NCBI RefSeq assembly: GCF_000379065.1
Contig: NZ_KB900614.1
Location: 518,421 to 582,420, forward strand
Direction: 5' to 3'
Origin: Salinispora mooreana
Lineage (GTDB): Bacteria; Actinomycetota; Actinomycetes; Mycobacteriales; Micromonosporaceae
DNA length: 64,000 bases
The notes beneath the pieces were generated by a model. That model worked only from the letters and a program-made list of their open reading frames with translations. It had not been told where the DNA came from and did no database searches. The translations under genes and the position numbers were made by a program. Positions 49,338 through 58,433 of this stretch are shown here, piece by piece (the stretch's first letter is position 1; every line of letters begins with the position of its first letter).

Positions 49338-51074
49338 TCAGCTGCCGCAGGTCGTGGCCGGCAGGCCGGATACCGGCACCGGTGTGCGACCGGTCGGGGT
49401 GACTTCGCCGGCCAGCACCTGCGCCAGTCCGGTCATCGACGCCGGGCTCGACGAGTAGGTCGCCAGCAACGCCGGGGAGTCCGCCTCGGCCAACAGGTAC
49501 GGGGTGTCCATGGCGATGGTCACGGCGGCGTCGGCGCTCAGGTCGTCGGCGCCGTCGCCGTAGCCGACCAGGTGGATCACGGCACCGCCGCTGTCGGTCA
49601 CCGGCACCCCAGCCGCGGTCAGCTTCTCGATCAGCATCGCCCGGGTGTGCTCCCTGCCGGCGGAGGCGGTCACGGTGACCGGCCCGGAGACCGGGCTGCC
49701 ACACGGGCCGCGCAGCGCGGTCACCGCGGCGGTGGCGAGTTCGGTGGCCGCCGCCTGGTGGGCCGGCGCACCGACGACATCCAGTTCCGGAGTGGCCGCA
49801 CCGGCCAGGGTGAACTTCATGGTCAGCACCCGGGTCACCGCCTCCACCAGCCGGGTTCGGGGCAGCGAGCCGTCGCGCAGCGCGGCGAGCAGTCCGTCGT
49901 ACGCCTGGCCGACGTTCGGCGGCATGAGGATCAGGTCATTGCCGGCCTTCAGCGCACGGACCGCCGCCTCCCCGGGCGACCAGCGCTTGGCAGGAGCCAT
50001 GTTCATCCCGTCGGTGATCACGACACCCTGAAAGCCGAGCTCGCCACGGAGCACCTCGGTGAGCAGGGTGTGCGAGAACGTCGCCGGGGTGCCCGGGTCA
50101 ACCGCGCGGACGTCGAGGTGCCCGGACATCACGGCGAGGGCGCCGGCCCCGATACCGGCCGCGAAGGGACGCCAGGCCTCCAGCTCGAGCACGGTGCGGG
50201 GCTGCGGCAGCACCGGCAGTGCCTCGTGGGAATCGGTGGCGCTGTGCCCGTGGCCGGGAAAGTGCTTCAGGGTGGCCGCGACGCCGGTCGCCTGCAGACC
50301 GCTCACCACCGCACTGACCTGCTCGGCCACCATCGCCGGTTCGGCGCCGTACGACCGGGACCCGATCACGGTGCTGGGGGTGACCAGCACGTCGGCGACG
50401 GGAGCGAAGTCCACGTTGACGCCCATCGCGGCGAGCTCGGTGCCGGCAGCCCGCCAGGCGGCCTCGGTCAGCTCAGGTCTGCCGGCTGCTCCCGCGGCCA
50501 ACGCGCTGGGCAGCATGGTGACCCCGTCGGTGATCCGGGTGACCACCCCGTACTCCTGATCGGTGCCGATCAAAAACGGCGCCGCGCCGGTGGCCAGGTC
50601 GGCGGCGGCGGACCGCAGCCCGGTGGTCAGCGCCCGGACCTGTTCCGGGTTGTCAACGTTGGTGGTCTCCTGGTTGCCGCTGGTCGGGTCGTCCGCGCTG
50701 AAACCAACGAGGATGAGCCCGCCGAGGCGGTACTTCGCGATCATTTGGGCGGGGGTGTCGACGCCGGCCAGTTCCTGGTTGCCGGCGGCCGAGCCGGCCG
50801 AGACCTGATCGGCGGCGGCACCGTAGGCGTACGGCATCAACACCTGGCCGACGAGGTCCTCATCCGCCAGCGAGTTGGCCAGGGCGACGGCACTGGCCGC
50901 AGGATCCTCGTCCGGGCCGATGGACGGTGGGCCGGCCGTCGGGCCACTCGTCGCCCGGGTCGACTGGGCGCGCCCCGGATCACCGGTGCAGCCGGCAAGA
51001 AGCAGGGCAGTGAGTGCGGCCAGCGCGATGACCGCGACACCGCCACGTCGTGCAGGTATCGACACGCGAGCCAT
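49338..51074 (-). CDS. Glycoside hydrolase family 3 lipoprotein (NagZ-like beta-N-acetylhexosaminidase)
   Basis: A 578-residue enzyme. N-terminal lipobox: AVIALAALTALLLAGC. GH3 features: FLIGTDQEYGVVTRI, TLKHFPGHGHSATDSHEALP (the KHFPGHG motif that holds the His-Asp acid/base of NagZ enzymes) and VVITDGMNM (Asp nucleophile). A C-terminal domain (about 430-578) follows. It probably trims muropeptides or other N-acetylglucosamine glycans outside the membrane. ATG at 51072-51074. Confidence 0.92.
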   Translation of the reverse strand: MARVSIPARRGGVAVIALAALTALLLAGCTGDPGRAQSTRATSGPTAGPPSIGPDEDPAASAVALANSLADEDLVGQVLMPYAYGAAADQVSAGSAAGNQELAGVDTPAQMIAKYRLGGLILVGFSADDPTSGNQETTNVDNPEQVRALTTGLRSAAADLATGAAPFLIGTDQEYGVVTRITDGVTMLPSALAAGAAGRPELTEAAWRAAGTELAAMGVNVDFAPVADVLVTPSTVIGSRSYGAEPAMVAEQVSAVVSGLQATGVAATLKHFPGHGHSATDSHEALPVLPQPRTVLELEAWRPFAAGIGAGALAVMSGHLDVRAVDPGTPATFSHTLLTEVLRGELGFQGVVITDGMNMAPAKRWSPGEAAVRALKAGNDLILMPPNVGQAYDGLLAALRDGSLPRTRLVEAVTRVLTMKFTLAGAATPELDVVGAPAHQAAATELATAAVTALRGPCGSPVSGPVTVTASAGREHTRAMLIEKLTAAGVPVTDSGGAVIHLVGYGDGADDLSADAAVTIAMDTPYLLAEADSPALLATYSSSPASMTGLAQVLAGEVTPTGRTPVPVSGLPATTCGS

Positions 51075-51171
51075 CCCACTCTCTCGACACCGGTCGGGGC
51101 AAGTCGACCCTACCCGCGCCGAATGGCCGCCACCGAAACACGTGACGCCCTCACCTTTGTGGGTACAGACG

Positions 51172-51663
51172 TCAGCCGACGCGGGTGAGCAGCGTCACCG
51201 GAGCGCCGTCGCCGGCGTACCGGTAGGGCTCCAACTCGGCGTCCCAGGCCGCCCCGAGGGCCTTCTCCAGGGCGTGTGCGAGGGCCTCGGGCCCCCGGGC
51301 ATCCGCCATGATGCTGCGCAACCGGTCCTCACCGAGCTGAATGTCGCCGGCCGCGCCGATGGCCGCCTGGAAGAGCCCGCGGCCCGGGACGTACATGAAG
51401 CGTTCCCCGTCGGCGCCGGGACTCGGCTCCTCCGTGACCTCGAAACGAATCATGGGCCACTGCCGGAGGGCAGCAGCCAGCTCGGCGCCCGTTCCGGGGC
51501 GACCGGTCCACCCGCACTCAGCCCGGCGCGCACCGGGGTCTACGGGCTGAGCTGTCCACTGCAGGTTGACCGGCGCCGCAAGGACGCGCGCGATCGCCCA
51601 CTCGACGTGCGAGCACACGGCGAGCGGGGTCGAGTGGACGTATACGACGCCACGCGTTGGCAC
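51172..51663 (-). CDS. DUF3145 protein
   Basis: A 163-residue conserved actinobacterial protein. It starts MPTRGVVYVHSTPLAVCSHV, then EWAIARVLAAPVNLQWTAQP, FEVTEEPSPGADGERFMYVP and a C-terminal helix with ALEKALGAAWDAELEPYRY. This matches DUF3145, found in nearly all actinobacteria. Function unknown. Reads the same way as the hexosaminidase gene. Confidence 0.9.
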   Translation of the reverse strand: MPTRGVVYVHSTPLAVCSHVEWAIARVLAAPVNLQWTAQPVDPGARRAECGWTGRPGTGAELAAALRQWPMIRFEVTEEPSPGADGERFMYVPGRGLFQAAIGAAGDIQLGEDRLRSIMADARGPEALAHALEKALGAAWDAELEPYRYAGDGAPVTLLTRVG

Positions 51664-51974
51664 GGTGACCTCCCGGGGAGCGAGGTGCGTCTTCCCCTAC
51701 GACCTCGTCGCGCCAGGTGGCTACCGGGGCACATCATGACTGGTGTGACGGATGGTGCGCCAGGGATTCGGAAAATCCGGGTCCCGGAATAGCTGGTCGG
51801 GTGAGCCCGTTGGACCGACCCAAGGCGGTGGCCAATCCGGCCGTACGCTCGTGTACAGTTCCATTGGCGGCCTGTGCCGCGAACTTCTCCGCGGGATCAC
51901 CCATCGGGTGAGGTCCGCACCAGCCCCCGGACGTCTTACCCGCGTCCTCCCGTACGTCTGCAAGGAGTACCTCC
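51664..51974. other. Intergenic region between DUF3145 and the small protein gene
   Basis: About 311 bases of divergent intergenic DNA. A ribosome binding site AAGGAG ends it at 51961-51966. No clear promoter, hairpin or gene; open frames here on the - strand look like shadows. Confidence 0.5.
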
Positions 51975-52304
51975 GTGGCGAGCAACACCTCGAAGACCGC
52001 GCGCGCGTCTGTCCGGGCCGGCCAGGCTGGCCAGGGTGGTGCCCTCAGCGTGCTGGGCGAGTTCAAGTACCTGATCCCACTCAACGGCGGCCGGAACGCG
52101 TACGTGCGTAACCTGACCAACGGTAAGACCGCCCACCTGCGCACCGACTCCGACGCTTTCGTCGAGGAGATCCGGACGCTGGCCGCCGCGGGCCACGCCG
52201 CCAAGATCCGGGCGGAGCTGAACTCCCTCAACACCACCCACCCGGGTGATGGCTGGGACGCCACCGAGAAGCGCCTCGTCGAGGCCGGCGTCTTCGAGGG
52301 CTGA
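51975..52304 (+). CDS. Small conserved hypothetical protein
   Basis: A 109-residue protein with GTG start and AAGGAG eight bases upstream. N-terminal 25 residues are basic and disordered (NTSKTARASVRAGQAGQGG); then LGEFKYLIPLNGGRNAYVRN, LTNGKTAHLRTDSDAFVEEI and a helical end with NTTHPGDGWDATEKRLVEAG. Looks like a small nucleic-acid-associated protein. I know no name for it. Confidence 0.75.
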   Translation: MASNTSKTARASVRAGQAGQGGALSVLGEFKYLIPLNGGRNAYVRNLTNGKTAHLRTDSDAFVEEIRTLAAAGHAAKIRAELNSLNTTHPGDGWDATEKRLVEAGVFEG

Positions 52305-52531
52305 CCCTCACGCCAGCCAGCTGCCTCACTCGGGGAGCAACGAAGGATGCGGCCCGTCGGGATGCCCCGGCGGGCTGCATCGTGCTGACCGGCCAGCGGA
52401 ACGGCACTTCCGCTACCCGGACCGGACGCCATCTTCCTCCGGATAGCTGTGCCGTGGTGTCATGACTGGTAACCGGTGCTGCCACCGGGTGCCGCCGGGG
52501 TGACGGATCCGCGCGGCCCAGGGAGGCGGCG

Positions 52532-53449
52532 ATGCCGGACGTACGGGAACTTCGCCTCGCTGACACTGTTCGCCTGCACGTCGAGACCGACGGTCCGGTC
52601 GACGCCGAGGTGACCGCCGTGCTGCTACACGGCTGGACGCTGGACGGAAGCATCTGGCACCGGCAGCTCACCGCGTTGCGAGACCGCTTCGGCGCACAGG
52701 TACGGGTGGTGACCTACGACGCGCGCGGGCACGGGCGATCCAGCTGTATGACGCTGCCCACCGCCACCCTGGCCCAGCTCGGCGACGACCTCGCGGCGGT
52801 GCTGGACGCGGTCGTCCCCACCGGGCCGGTGGTGCTCATCGGCCACTCCATGGGCGGAATGACGATCATGGAGTACGCTCACCGCCACCCCACGCACTTC
52901 GCCGCCCGTGTCGCCGGTCTGGTCTTCGTCTCCACCACCGCCGAGGGGCACACGCACACCGTCTATGGCCTGTCGCCCCGGATCGCCCGGCTGATCCGGC
53001 TCGCGGAAAGCACCGGCGCCGGCGTCCTGGCCCGCTGCGGATCCCGGCGGCCGCCCCGGCCGCTACTCCGCGCCCTCCGGCCCAGCATCCGCTGGATACT
53101 CTTCGGCGACCGGTACAACCCGGCCGACCTGTGCCTGGTCACCCACGCCGTGGCCCACGCGTCCCTCCGCTCGATCGGCGGGTTCCGCGCCTCGATCGGA
53201 GCCCAACACCGCCTGGCTACCCTGGCTGACCTGGCCCACCTGCCAAGCGCCACGCTGGTCGGCGACCGAGACCGGCTGACCCCGCTGCCGTGCACGGTGT
53301 CCATCGCGGCCGCGCTGCCGACAACCCGGCGGACCGTGTGCCCCGGCGCGGGTCACCTGCTGATGCTGGAGCGCCCCGGCGCGGTGAACGCCGCCCTAGC
53401 CGGGGTGCTGGGCCAGGTCCTCGCCGGTCCCGCGCCGGTCGCCCGGTAG
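52532..53449 (+). CDS. Alpha/beta hydrolase
   Basis: A 305-residue hydrolase with ATG start. Catalytic features are HGWTLDGSIWH (oxyanion loop), GHSMGGMTIMEYA (Ser nucleophile), GDRDRLTPLPCT (Asp) and CPGAGHLLMLE (His). A helical cap lies between (about 125-215). A Cys-rich stretch or signal peptide is not seen, so it is cytoplasmic. Substrate unknown. Confidence 0.9.
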   Translation: MPDVRELRLADTVRLHVETDGPVDAEVTAVLLHGWTLDGSIWHRQLTALRDRFGAQVRVVTYDARGHGRSSCMTLPTATLAQLGDDLAAVLDAVVPTGPVVLIGHSMGGMTIMEYAHRHPTHFAARVAGLVFVSTTAEGHTHTVYGLSPRIARLIRLAESTGAGVLARCGSRRPPRPLLRALRPSIRWILFGDRYNPADLCLVTHAVAHASLRSIGGFRASIGAQHRLATLADLAHLPSATLVGDRDRLTPLPCTVSIAAALPTTRRTVCPGAGHLLMLERPGAVNAALAGVLGQVLAGPAPVAR

Positions 53450-53561
53450 GGCCGCCGCACCGAACCTGAAACATGCGGGACGCGGCCGGGGCGTACCCTC
53501 GTGCGGTTGACCGCCGCGCGTCCCGCGCCGCGCTGGTCACCGACGCCAGGAGGAACGAACG

Positions 53562-55679
53562 TTGACCGACCGGACCGAGCTGGAGCAGGAGATCGCCGTC
53601 GAACAGCGGCACCTGGACCGGGTGTACGCACGCCTCGCCGAGCTGCGCCAGGCGGCGGTCCGCGCCGAGTCCGACGGCTACCGCCTGGCCCGGGTCGGCA
53701 ACTTCGGCGCGTTGGTCGAGCGAGACGCGATGGTCTTCCACGCGGCACAGCGCCGGCACCTGCTCGACGCTGAGCACGAGGGGCTCGTCTTCGGCCGACT
53801 CGACCTGCACAACCGGCAGGTGCTGTACGTCGGCCGCCTTGGCATCCGGGACGAGAGTGCCAGGACGTTGGTGGTGGACTGGCGGGCCCCGGCCGCCGCC
53901 GCCTTCTACCAGGCAACCCCGGCACAGCCGCTGGGCGTGATCCGCCGCCGCATGATCTCCTCGAGCGGGGAACGGGTCACCGGGGTCGAGGACGACCTAC
54001 TCGACCCGGCTGCCACTCCGCCGGAGATGACGACGGTCGGCGACGGCGCCCTGCTGGCCTCCCTGTCCAAGGCGACCGGACGGGGAATGCGGGACATTGT
54101 GGCGACCATCCAGCGGGAGCAGGACGAGGCGATCCGCTCCCCGGGCTCGGGTGTCACCGTGGTCTCCGGCGGCCCGGGGACCGGCAAGACGGCAGTGGCC
54201 CTGCACCGCGCGGCGTACCTGCTCTACACCGACCGCAGCCGGTACGCCGGCGGCGGCATTCTGGTGGTCGGGCCGTCGGCCGTGTTCGTCGACTACATCG
54301 GGTCGGTGCTGCCATCGCTGGGCGAGGAGACCGCCACCCTCGCCGCGCTCGGTGGGCTCTTCCCGGGAGTGCGTGCGACCCGTACCGACCCACCGCAGGT
54401 CGCCGCGGTGAAGGGCTCGCTGCGGATGCGGCGGGTCTTGGAGCGGGCCGCCCGGGACGCAGCGCCGGGCACCCCGGACGAGCTGCGGCTGCTCTATCGG
54501 GGCGAGCTACTGCGGGTGGACCGTCGCGAGCTGAACGCGATCCGCGATCGGGCATTGCGGCGGGGCGCGCGGCGCAACGAGGTACGCCGGGTCGGCTTCG
54601 ACGGCATCTTCGCCGCGCTCTGGGCGCAGGCCCGGCGGCTGGGCATTCCCGGCCTACCGAAGCAGCGGGCGTTCGAGGACGAGCTGGCCGACCGGACGGA
54701 CTTCCGCGAGTTCCTCAAGGCGTGGTGGCCCCGGCTACACCCGCGGCACGTACTCGACTGGCTGGCCCAGCCCGAGCGGCTGCGCCGCTATGCCGCGGGC
54801 GTGCTCTCCGCCGACGAGGTCCGCCTGCTCGGCGACGCGTACCGGGCCGGGGGCGCCCTTGGGTTGACCGTGGCCGACGTCGCGCTGCTCGATGAGTTGG
54901 ACGCCCTGCTGGGCAAGCCGATGAGGCCAGCCCGGCCCCGGCGGGACCCGTTCCAGCTGACGGGCGGGGTACGCGAGCTGAGCACGTTCGCCGACCGGCA
55001 GCGCGCCGCCCGACAGGCGGCCCGAGAACGCCCCGAGGACTATCGCGAGTACACGCACGTGGTGGTGGACGAGTCCCAGGATGTGTCGCCGATGCAGTGG
55101 CGGATGATCGGCCGCCGGGGGCGGTTGGCCTCATGGACCGTGGTCGGCGACCCGGCGCAGACGGCGTGGACCGGCGACCCGGCGGAGTTGGCTCGGGCCC
55201 GCGACCAAGCGCTCGGCAGACGCCCGCGGCACCACTTCACCCTGACCACCAACTACCGCAATCCGGCGGAGATCTTTGCGGTGGCGGCGGCCGAGATCCG
55301 ACAGGTTGACCCGGACCTCCCGCTGCCGGTCGCCGTCCGCTCGACCGGGGTCGACCCGGTGCGGCGGAGCGTGCCGCCGGCGGAGCTGGAGACTACGGTG
55401 CTGGCAGCGGTCAACACCCTGCTCGCCGAGGTTCCTGGCACGGTCGGCGTGGTCACGCCGGTGCCGCGCCGGGCCGAGGTCGCCGGTTGGCTGCACGGGC
55501 TCGACGCACCCCGGTTGCAGGTGGTGACGAGCCTGGAGGCCAAGGGCATGGAGTACGACGGCGTCGTCCTGGTTGCCCCGGGCGAGATTCGGGCGGAGCC
55601 GGGGGCGGGCGTGCGGACGTTGTACGTCGCGCTGTCCCGCGCCACCCAACGACTCACCACGGTCGACCTGTCCGGCTGA
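53562..55679 (+). CDS. UvrD/HelD-like superfamily 1 helicase
   Basis: A 705-residue protein with a TTG start after AGGAGGAAC. An N-terminal coiled coil (ELEQEIAVEQRHLDRVYARL) and GRLDLHNRQVLYVGRLGIRD precede the motor. Walker A is VVSGGPGTGKTAVALHRAAY, Walker B VVVDESQDVSPMQWRMIGRR, and the end has LEAKGMEYDGVVLVAPGEI and LYVALSRATQRLTTV. The insert-bearing layout resembles HelD-type proteins that free stalled RNA polymerase in other bacteria. RNA polymerase binding is not shown by sequence alone. Confidence 0.85.
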   Translation: MTDRTELEQEIAVEQRHLDRVYARLAELRQAAVRAESDGYRLARVGNFGALVERDAMVFHAAQRRHLLDAEHEGLVFGRLDLHNRQVLYVGRLGIRDESARTLVVDWRAPAAAAFYQATPAQPLGVIRRRMISSSGERVTGVEDDLLDPAATPPEMTTVGDGALLASLSKATGRGMRDIVATIQREQDEAIRSPGSGVTVVSGGPGTGKTAVALHRAAYLLYTDRSRYAGGGILVVGPSAVFVDYIGSVLPSLGEETATLAALGGLFPGVRATRTDPPQVAAVKGSLRMRRVLERAARDAAPGTPDELRLLYRGELLRVDRRELNAIRDRALRRGARRNEVRRVGFDGIFAALWAQARRLGIPGLPKQRAFEDELADRTDFREFLKAWWPRLHPRHVLDWLAQPERLRRYAAGVLSADEVRLLGDAYRAGGALGLTVADVALLDELDALLGKPMRPARPRRDPFQLTGGVRELSTFADRQRAARQAARERPEDYREYTHVVVDESQDVSPMQWRMIGRRGRLASWTVVGDPAQTAWTGDPAELARARDQALGRRPRHHFTLTTNYRNPAEIFAVAAAEIRQVDPDLPLPVAVRSTGVDPVRRSVPPAELETTVLAAVNTLLAEVPGTVGVVTPVPRRAEVAGWLHGLDAPRLQVVTSLEAKGMEYDGVVLVAPGEIRAEPGAGVRTLYVALSRATQRLTTVDLSG

Positions 55680-55782
55680 CCGGCGCTCGTCCGTTTTCGC
55701 ACCGCCCCGGGGGGTACTACACACATGGCAATGTGAACATAGGTTGGGCGCAGGGCCGCCACAGCCGGCGGAAGGTGTCCGA

Positions 55783-56697
55783 GTGGGTGCAGCACATGAC
55801 CACCACGGGGCGGTGGCCAACGCGGGGCAGCGGCACCGGGGGCGCCTCTGGGCCGCTTTCGCCCTGCTTGCCGCCCTGATGGTGGCGGAGGCGGTGACCG
55901 CCCTCCGTACCGGATCACTGGCCCTGCTCAGCGACGCCGGGCACATGTTCACCGACGTCCTCGGGATCGGCATGGCTCTCGCCGCGCTGACCGCCACCCG
56001 GCGCCGCGGTGGGGATCCGCAGCGCACCTTCGGGCTCTACCGGTTGGAGGTGCTGGCCGCCCTCGCCAACGCCCTGCTGCTCTCCGCCGTCTCGGTCTAT
56101 GTGCTGGTGGAGGCCGTCCGCCGCTTCGGCGATCCGCCCGAGGTAAGCACCGGGCCCATGTTGGTCGTGGCCGTGCTGGGCCTGCTCGCCAACATCGTCG
56201 CCTTCGCGCTGCTCCGCCCGGGCGCACAGGAGAGCATCAACATCCAGGGCGCCTACCTCGAGGTGCTGGGCGACCTGTTCGGCAGCCTCGGTGTGATCGC
56301 GGCCGCACTGGTCATCGCCGGCACCGGCTGGCGGTGGGCTGATCCGCTGGTAGCTGTGGCGATCGGGGTGTTCATCCTGCCGCGGACCTGGCGGCTCGGC
56401 CGGGCAGCTCTACGCATCCTGGTCCAGGCCGCGCCGGAGCACCTCAAGGTCACCACGGTGCACGACCGGCTGATCGCCGTACCCGGGGTGAGCGGGGTGC
56501 ACGACCTGCACATCTGGACCCTCACCTCCGGCATGGAGGTAACCTCCGCGCACCTCACCGTCGCCCCCACCGCCGACGTCGGCGCGGTCCTCGGAGCCGC
56601 CCGGTCCGCGCTGAAGGAGGACTTCCGGATCGAGCACGCGACGCTACAGGTCGAGTCGGGGCCGAACAGTGGGGACTGCGGGTCCGTCGAGTGGTAG
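55783..56697 (+). CDS. Cation diffusion facilitator (zinc or cobalt efflux)
   Basis: A 304-residue CDF transporter, GTG start at 55783 after GGAAGG. It has six membrane segments, N-terminal AAHDHH, metal site SLALLSDAGHMFTDVLGIGM (His-x-x-x-Asp) and a second site AYLEVLGDLFGSLGV, where Glu stands in place of the His seen in E. coli ZitB-type proteins. The C-terminal cytoplasmic domain includes VHDLHIWTLTSGMEVTSAHL. It probably exports divalent metal; specificity may differ because of the Glu. Confidence 0.88.
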   Translation: MGAAHDHHGAVANAGQRHRGRLWAAFALLAALMVAEAVTALRTGSLALLSDAGHMFTDVLGIGMALAALTATRRRGGDPQRTFGLYRLEVLAALANALLLSAVSVYVLVEAVRRFGDPPEVSTGPMLVVAVLGLLANIVAFALLRPGAQESINIQGAYLEVLGDLFGSLGVIAAALVIAGTGWRWADPLVAVAIGVFILPRTWRLGRAALRILVQAAPEHLKVTTVHDRLIAVPGVSGVHDLHIWTLTSGMEVTSAHLTVAPTADVGAVLGAARSALKEDFRIEHATLQVESGPNSGDCGSVEW

Positions 56698-56789
56698 CAA
56701 TCCCGGCTCAACTGCCGGGTACACCCGCCTCAGGAGCACCGGCTAGGCTCTGAGCCGGCCTGCGCCAGGCGGCACCCCTCGGTGCCGGC

Positions 56790-56906
56790 GGGGCCGCCGC
56801 CTAATCACCCGCCAGGGTGAGCCGGGGAACCAGGTACCTGGGGTGCATCCGCGTCAGCGGTAGGGATCTTCCGTCCCGAACCCGTCAGCTAACCCGGTCG
56901 GTGGGT
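56790..56906 (+). ncRNA. c-di-AMP riboswitch (ydaO-yuaA family)
   Basis: The leader before the cell-wall gene contains the ydaO signature blocks in order: AGCCGGGGAACCAGG (56820 onward), GGGGTGCATCC, then TAGGGATCTTCCGTCCCGAA and CCCGTCAGCTAACCCGG (56881 onward). These match the conserved core of the class, which controls cell-wall and osmolyte genes in actinobacteria. The ends of the aptamer are estimated. The gene start lies 20 bases downstream, so control may be at translation or an early terminator. Confidence 0.9.
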
Positions 56907-56926
56907 TGACGGAAGGACATCTGCAT

Positions 56927-57997
56927 ATGCCAGCAGTGGCACTCGTACGACACCGCGCCGCCCGAGTGGCGGCCCTGATCATCGTGGCGCTCACCCTCAG
57001 CGCCGGCCTCGCCCCGGCCGGCCCCGCGGTAGCCGCCCCCTCCGCCCGCCAGAACGCGGTGACCGACGACCCGGAGGGCGGCACCCCTGCCCTTCGCGCC
57101 GATCTCGAGGCAGCCAGCAAGGGATACCTGGACGCCAAACGGGCGCTGGCCGAGTCGGTGCAGCGGCAGCAGCAACTCACCGCCCAACTCAAGACCACCC
57201 GGGTCGAGCACGCCGAGCACACCGAGCTGGTGGAGCAGATCGCCGACCAGGCGTATCGCACCGGTCCGCTGCGTACGGCGTCGGTGCTACTCGACAACAC
57301 CTCACCGGCGGACTTTCTGGACCGCGCCGCCGCGCTGGAGGCAGTAGTCGCGAACGAAAACCAGACCCTACGGGAGTTGCAGGAAATTCAGGAGCAGATC
57401 ACCCAGGACACCCGCGCGGTCGAGGCCGAGATCATCGAACAGCGCAAGCAAGAGGCGCTGATGGCCAAACGCAAACAACAGGCGGAGAAGGCGCTGACGG
57501 TCGCCAATGAGCAGGCCCGCGCCGCAGCCGCCCCCACCAACACCAGCACCACCCAGAACTCGACCTCGGCGGCCCCGGCCCCACGCAACCCGGATGGCTC
57601 CTGGCCGACCGAGACGTGCAGCGTCAATGATCCCACCCCGGCGGATGGTTGCATTACCCCGCGAACCCTGCATGCGCTGAACGAGGCCAAGGCGGCCGGT
57701 TTCACCCGCTACGTGTCCTGTTTCCGCTCCGGCAGTTCCGGCGAACACCCAAAGGGCCGGGCCTGCGACTTCGCCGCTCAACCGGACGGCTTCGGCGGAG
57801 ATGCCACCGGCGGCGACCGCACATACGGCAACAACCTGGCGGCGTTCCTGGTGGACAACGCCGACCAACTCGCGGTGCTCTACGTGATCTGGTATCGGCA
57901 GATCTGGCTGCCCAGCAGTGGGTGGCAGTCGTACAGCGGGGCCGCCGGCGACCCATCCAGCGACCACACCAACCACGTGCACCTGTCGGTCTACTAA
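56927..57997 (+). CDS. Secreted coiled-coil cell-wall protein with C-terminal ARB_07466-like hydrolase domain
   Basis: A 356-residue secreted protein, ATG at 56927 after GGAAGGA. Signal peptide (ALIIVALTLSAGLAPAGPAV, cleaved about residue 37), then a coiled coil (about 50-200: QQQLTAQLKTTRVEHAEHTE, EIQEQITQDTRAVEAEIIEQ), an Ala/Thr-rich linker, and a C-terminal domain (about 235-356) with VSCFRSGSSGEHPKGRACDF and DPSSDHTNHVHLSVY. The His and Asp (HPKGRACDF, DHTNHVHLS) are placed as in metal-dependent cell-wall enzymes. The upstream c-di-AMP switch links it to wall homeostasis. Confidence 0.85.
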   Translation: MPAVALVRHRAARVAALIIVALTLSAGLAPAGPAVAAPSARQNAVTDDPEGGTPALRADLEAASKGYLDAKRALAESVQRQQQLTAQLKTTRVEHAEHTELVEQIADQAYRTGPLRTASVLLDNTSPADFLDRAAALEAVVANENQTLRELQEIQEQITQDTRAVEAEIIEQRKQEALMAKRKQQAEKALTVANEQARAAAAPTNTSTTQNSTSAAPAPRNPDGSWPTETCSVNDPTPADGCITPRTLHALNEAKAAGFTRYVSCFRSGSSGEHPKGRACDFAAQPDGFGGDATGGDRTYGNNLAAFLVDNADQLAVLYVIWYRQIWLPSSGWQSYSGAAGDPSSDHTNHVHLSVY

Positions 57998-58060
57998 CCC
58001 GGGTGTTCGGGCCGGGAGCCGTCCGCTGGCGAACAGCTCTCGACCCGAACACCGCCCGGG
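57998..58060. terminator. Bidirectional terminator between convergent genes
   Basis: GTGTTCGGG (58003-58011) pairs perfectly with CCCGAACAC (58044-58052), and flanking CCCGGG copies (57998-58003, 58055-58060) extend the stem past a two-base bulge. It lies between the cell-wall gene and the STAS gene, which converge. Confidence 0.75.
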
Positions 58061-58070
58061 ATGCGCTGAC

Positions 58071-58433
58071 TCAGGCCCCCGGCAGGACCTCCGGGGCCGT
58101 CGCCCCCTCGATGTAGGGCTCGGGGGCGCCGAAAAGACCGAGTAGACCGGCAACCCAGAGCTGCCGGTGCACGAATCGGCTCGGCTCGGTCACCACCAGC
58201 TTCACGCCGCTCACCTCTGCGGTCTGGAAGCCGGCGACCATCGCGCTGATGCCGACAGAGTCGATGAAGGTCACCAGCCGCATGTTCAACTCAATGCGGC
58301 GAGGACGTCCTTTGGCCAGGACCTCAGCGACCGCCTCACGCACCTCGTACGCGGTATCGACATCGATCTCACCACGCGGCGAGATCTCCAGGACGCTCCC
58401 GGGTAGGACCGCCTTAACGATCGACAGGCTCAC
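58071..58433 (-). CDS. STAS-domain anti-sigma factor antagonist
   Basis: A 120-residue STAS protein with a GTG start (58433). Strand-helix order fits: ISPRGEIDVDTAYEVREAVA, then RRIELNMRLVTFIDSVGISA, where Ser in FIDSVG is the usual phosphorylation site, and VSGVKLVVTEPSRFVHRQLW. The partner kinase or anti-sigma factor is not nearby. Typically part of a sigma-B-like stress switch. Confidence 0.9.
   Translation of the reverse strand: MSLSIVKAVLPGSVLEISPRGEIDVDTAYEVREAVAEVLAKGRPRRIELNMRLVTFIDSVGISAMVAGFQTAEVSGVKLVVTEPSRFVHRQLWVAGLLGLFGAPEPYIEGATAPEVLPGA

Noticed and set aside
51734..52432. - strand frame opposite the small protein gene
   Set aside because: Antisense to a well supported gene with a strong ribosome binding site.
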